Assembly: GCA_023515795.1 (NCBI GenBank)
Contig: JALGPX010000103.1
Location: forward strand, 1-29,342
Length of the DNA: 29,342 bases
Reading direction: 5' to 3'
Source: Amoeboaphelidium occidentale
Lineage: Eukaryota; Aphelidiomycota; Aphelidea
Shown here: in pieces, positions 27,180 through 29,342 of the stretch
Position numbering within the stretch: the first letter of the stretch is position 1
Layout of the letters: every line of letters begins with the position of its first letter
The notes under the pieces: generated by a model
Seen by the model: the letters and a program-made list of their open reading frames with translations, nothing else
Databases searched by the model: none
What the model was told of the DNA's origin: nothing
Made by a program: the position numbers and the translations under genes

Positions 27180-27666
27180 TTAGAAGCCCCACTTTTGATA
27201 CCATCCAGCTTTAACTCCAATCTTCTTGTTCTCTGATAGTTCCTGTACTTTTGACCTGATCATTTCCTGCCCCTTCGCATCCTGACTTTCATAGTGTTTT
27301 TCCATTGTCCGGAAGAAGTCCCATTTTGTGATGAGTTTCTCCTTCTGAACGGGTGTGCCTTGTTGAATGTATGGCTGCAGCTCCGAGGCGTGAATATCCT
27401 GCCACTTAGGCACAATGAATTTACGAACTTTATCCAGGTTCAATACAAATAGATCATTCTTTATCTTCATCATCATGGAGCCTCCACCGTAACCTATACT
27501 AAGTTAGTAAAAGTAATTTTCGTGTGTTGCCTTTGTGTAGTCTGTTTCTAAGAAGCTTTGGATGCCACCACTGTCTTCTGCGCGCACCCTTAACGCGTAA
27601 TTTCTGCGAAAAGTCCACATTGGCCCTCGTTATTCCCTTTGATATATTCGATAGTATGGAAGACAT
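27180..27666 (-). CDS. MRPL41: Mitochondrial large-subunit ribosomal protein mL41
   Basis: Exons 27531-27666 and 27180-27493 (minus) give 149 residues when joined over a 37-nt intron. The intron donor is GC, not GT (see separate entry). The spliced junction reads RLHKGYGGGSMMMKIKND, then LFVLNLDKVRKFIVPKWQDI and ELQPYIQQGTP. This matches the mL41 core known from yeast MrpL27 and human MRPL41: KG-x-G...G, a beta-strand, K(V/I)R-x-FVVP, and LKPYV-x4-P. The N-terminus (MSSILSNISKGITRANVDFSQKL) is basic and hydrophobic like a mitochondrial presequence. The second exon alone would give a protein starting at MMMKIK that lacks the KG block, so the spliced form is clearly better. mL41 sits near the large subunit exit tunnel side. 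Divergent from the J-protein gene, with 225 bp between starts. Confidence 0.8.
27494..27530 (-). other. 37-nt GC-AG intron in mL41
   Basis: The minus strand reads AAAG, then GCAACACACG at the donor end, a perfect TACTAAC branch site and TTAGTATAG at the acceptor. Removing 37 nt joins phase 1 to phase 1 and restores mL41 similarity on both sides. The length equals that of two other introns in this window. No GT lies at a position that would restore the frame with the same homology. Confidence 0.7.
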
Positions 27667-27891
27667 TTGATATCACAAGAAAGATTGACCAGGAAAGAAA
27701 GATTAGAGTTGAGATAGATCGTCTTGTTAAAGGAGTATCACGAGAAGTCAGTTTAATTATCTGCGCCACATTCCGTCTTTGAATGGCTGAAGTTTAACGA
27801 AGGGGTTCTCAATAATTGTAACAACGTGCTTCGGGTGATCCAATAAGAGGCTGCAGCATTGTTGATTCAATCGCAATCTCTAATTTTGAGA
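27667..27891. promoter_or_regulatory. Divergent promoter between mL41 and the membrane J-protein
   Basis: The 225-bp gap holds both promoters. A short upstream ORF (ATGGCTGAAGTTTAA) lies about 110 nt before the J-protein start. I see no TATA element and no RNA gene. Confidence 0.45.
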
Positions 27892-28917
27892 ATGTTGGCT
27901 GGAACAGAGGAACTAACGGACGAATTGGGACAATTTTACGTCGTTCTGCTTTGGGTTTTCGTGCCTGGGATTATCACGACTGTTCTGCTTCGTGCTATAC
28001 ATTACGTCTATTACAGAATCATTAAAAGACAGCCATGCCCTGATACGAAATCGCTGATATACAAGCGCAACTATAAGTGGCTATATACTTTTCTTATTGT
28101 TTCGTATTTGGCTGTGGATTATTATCGAATGGTGTCGGCATTACCGCCGAGTTATTATGGCGCAATTGAAGTATCATACAGTGAATTCTCTCCGCGCGAC
28201 TTGAAGAGCACATTCAGAAAGATGTCTTTGAAGTATCATCCTGATAAGCACATTGGAAAAGAAGATGAAGCGAACGCTGTTTTCATGAATGTGCGAAAGG
28301 CTTACGAAGTGTTGAGTGATAACACGAAGCGATCCTTGTATGATCGATTTGGACCGGCTGCTTTTGAGTGTCAGCACTGTAAGACAGTTCAGGAGTACAT
28401 GGCAAACGCGATTCTCTCGAATATGATATACTATGTCGCATCTTTCTTGTTTTTGGTAATGTTTCATGGTGTTGGTAAAGACTTTTCTGCGCTGTTTTGG
28501 AGGTTGCTCGGACTCTTTTGCGTTTTTAGTATTGAAGTTGGCATACTAACTGGTTACAGTCATCATAATTGGCTCTTCTCGTCAAGGCCAGGATTCGAAA
28601 AGATATCTTTAATGCACAAGTTGTTCTTGACTCTTTCTATCGCTTCAAATATGGTTTTGCCGTATTGGTTCCTGAAGCCAAGTTCACAATCAACTGAAGC
28701 GTTGGTATCGGAAGCAGAAAAGAAGATGGTATCTCTGTACGCAGAAGTTTATCAAAACATGAAACTTATGGCTGAACCATTCGCAAAGAGCGAAGTCATG
28801 ACAAAGAAATATCAAAAGGTGATGGATAAGGCAACCATTGAAGGACAGCTATCTACATATCCAGAATGCCAAGATGCTCATAGAAGAGTATCTGAAAGAC
28901 TCAAGAAACTAATTTAG
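27892..28917 (+). CDS. Membrane-anchored J-domain (Hsp40) co-chaperone
   Basis: This single exon encodes 341 residues from the ATG at 27892. A hydrophobic helix near the start (FYVVLLWVFVPGIITTVLLR) and one before the J-domain (YTFLIVSYLAVDYY) are followed by a J-domain at about 96-155 with an intact HPD in LKYHPDKHIGKEDEAN and the helix IV block RSLYDRFGPAAFE. The J-domain stimulates ATP hydrolysis by Hsp70. Beyond it, CQHCKTVQEYMANAIL is followed by three further hydrophobic segments and a lysine-rich C-terminal helix. The order of a helix, NYY-type entry, J-domain, FGP...W/F..C+T..EY and membrane helices is that of a fungal family of membrane DnaJ proteins, thought to act at the ER. The first ATG is used because the upstream frame has only a non-ATG opening. 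AATAAA copies follow the stop. Confidence 0.85.
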   Translation: MLAGTEELTDELGQFYVVLLWVFVPGIITTVLLRAIHYVYYRIIKRQPCPDTKSLIYKRNYKWLYTFLIVSYLAVDYYRMVSALPPSYYGAIEVSYSEFSPRDLKSTFRKMSLKYHPDKHIGKEDEANAVFMNVRKAYEVLSDNTKRSLYDRFGPAAFECQHCKTVQEYMANAILSNMIYYVASFLFLVMFHGVGKDFSALFWRLLGLFCVFSIEVGILTGYSHHNWLFSSRPGFEKISLMHKLFLTLSIASNMVLPYWFLKPSSQSTEALVSEAEKKMVSLYAEVYQNMKLMAEPFAKSEVMTKKYQKVMDKATIEGQLSTYPECQDAHRRVSERLKKLI

Positions 28918-28928
28918 CGGAGAAAATC

Positions 28929-28940
28929 AATAAAAATAAA
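28929..28940 (+). terminator. Tandem polyadenylation signals of the J-protein gene
   Basis: Two AATAAA copies (28929-28934 and 28935-28940) lie 12-23 nt after the stop, in a 26-nt gap before the convergent methyltransferase stop. Confidence 0.55.
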
Positions 28941-28943
28941 ACT

Positions 28944-29342
28944 CTATTTCGATATCTTTAATATGTGCACTCTAGAAACATCGTAGTCGTGTATAAGATG
29001 CAATTCTTGAGGTAAATTTGGTTCAATTAGGGTGTAAGTGAGTCCAGAATGTTTTAATTCATATGAGAAATAATTCCAAGTAAGATCGTTTCGTTTCGTT
29101 ATGGCCAAATAGCAAATAATGCTGCTGTTAAGTGACAAAGCCCTGGTTATTGTGTTAATGAATCCCGTAATGACTCTTTCTTCGTAGAAACAATCTGTCG
29201 CAACAATTAAATCAATTTCTTCCACTTGCAGCGTAGCAACATCTTGACTCTCCCAGTAAAAAGGTGTCACTGATACTTCGCAATGACAGAGATGATTATT
29301 TAACTCCACATTTTGCTTCAGCGCGTCAATAACAAGTTCATG
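28944..29342 (-). CDS. Family-16 (METTL-type) methyltransferase, C-terminal part, cut by the window edge
   Basis: The minus-strand frame is open from the window edge to a TAG at 28944, giving 132 residues of the C-terminal half. DALKQNVELN is the helix that follows the SAM-binding glycine loop, which would lie outside the window. IDLIVATDCFYEERVITGFI is the (L/I)D-x-(I/V)-x-A-(A/S/T)D motif of this family, and the next helix and strand ICYLAITKRNDLTW match METTL22-type members (yl+..+R..FT). These enzymes methylate lysines of proteins such as elongation factors and chaperones, among others. The N-terminal part, including the glycine motif, cannot be seen, so activity cannot be judged. Convergent with the J-protein gene. 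Confidence 0.75.
   Translation of the reverse strand, partial: HELVIDALKQNVELNNHLCHCEVSVTPFYWESQDVATLQVEEIDLIVATDCFYEERVITGFINTITRALSLNSSIICYLAITKRNDLTWNYFSYELKHSGLTYTLIEPNLPQELHLIHDYDVSRVHILKISK

Noticed and set aside
1-29342. Blastocystis-like origin because of introns near 31 nt
   Set aside because: Genes here end with encoded stop codons and AATAAA signals, and Fap1, Yar1 and the fungal-type J-protein point to the fungal side.

Overview
This is nuclear DNA from a eukaryote with a compact genome, most likely fungal or a close relative. The markers are a Fap1/NFX1-type zinc-finger protein, a Yar1-type ankyrin protein, a membrane J-protein of a type I associate with fungi, a fungal-style mL41 mitochondrial ribosomal protein and an SMP lipid-transfer protein. 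Genes are packed on both strands with spacers often under 200 bp. I place ten introns; eight are only 31-39 nt, one is 53 nt and one is 97 nt. Stop codons are standard and AATAAA signals lie close behind several of them. The combination of tiny introns, a Ral-type GTPase and large protist-like surface proteins suggests an early-diverging lineage (cryptomycotan, aphelid or chytrid-like), but the sequence alone does not fix this.

Layout. 1-127: 5' end of a minus-strand gene cut by the window edge. 801-1904: TACO1/YebC mitochondrial translation factor. 1930-3029 (minus): SEC13, head-to-head with an SLC35A nucleotide-sugar transporter (3194-4271). 4398-10257: a 1931-residue surface protein with TIG domains, cadherin/Big_9-like repeats, a cysteine-rich stalk and about eight membrane segments. 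10267-13113 (minus): Fap1/NFX1. 13173-14654 (minus): SMP-domain lipid-transfer protein. 15042-15575 and 15943-18087: two secreted Pro/Ser/Thr-rich repeat proteins. 18237-18859: Ral-type GTPase. 18887-19390 (minus): Yar1-like. 19437-20963: SAP-domain protein. 20993-22681 (minus): YtcJ-type amidohydrolase. 22728-26031: double FtsX-like permease. 26067-26189 (minus): candidate 40-residue secreted peptide. 26452-27115: ribosomal protein eL20. 27180-27666 (minus): mL41 with an apparent GC-AG intron. 27892-28917: membrane J-protein. 28944-29342 (minus): family-16 methyltransferase, cut by the window edge.

Most of the window is housekeeping: secretion (SEC13, sugar-nucleotide transporter, J-protein), mitochondrial translation (TACO1, mL41), cytosolic ribosome (eL20, Yar1) and membrane contact or signalling (SMP, Ral). 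Four loci are lineage-specific looking: the two repeat proteins, the giant surface receptor-like protein and the FtsX-like protein.

The most unusual unit is the repeat-protein pair at 14.9-18.1 kb. Both genes share a signal-peptide pattern, a 22-residue repeat register, and an alignable promoter with CATAAAAG exactly 42 nt before each ATG. This looks like a tandem duplication whose repeat arrays have since expanded independently, giving surface-coat or wall proteins under a common promoter design.
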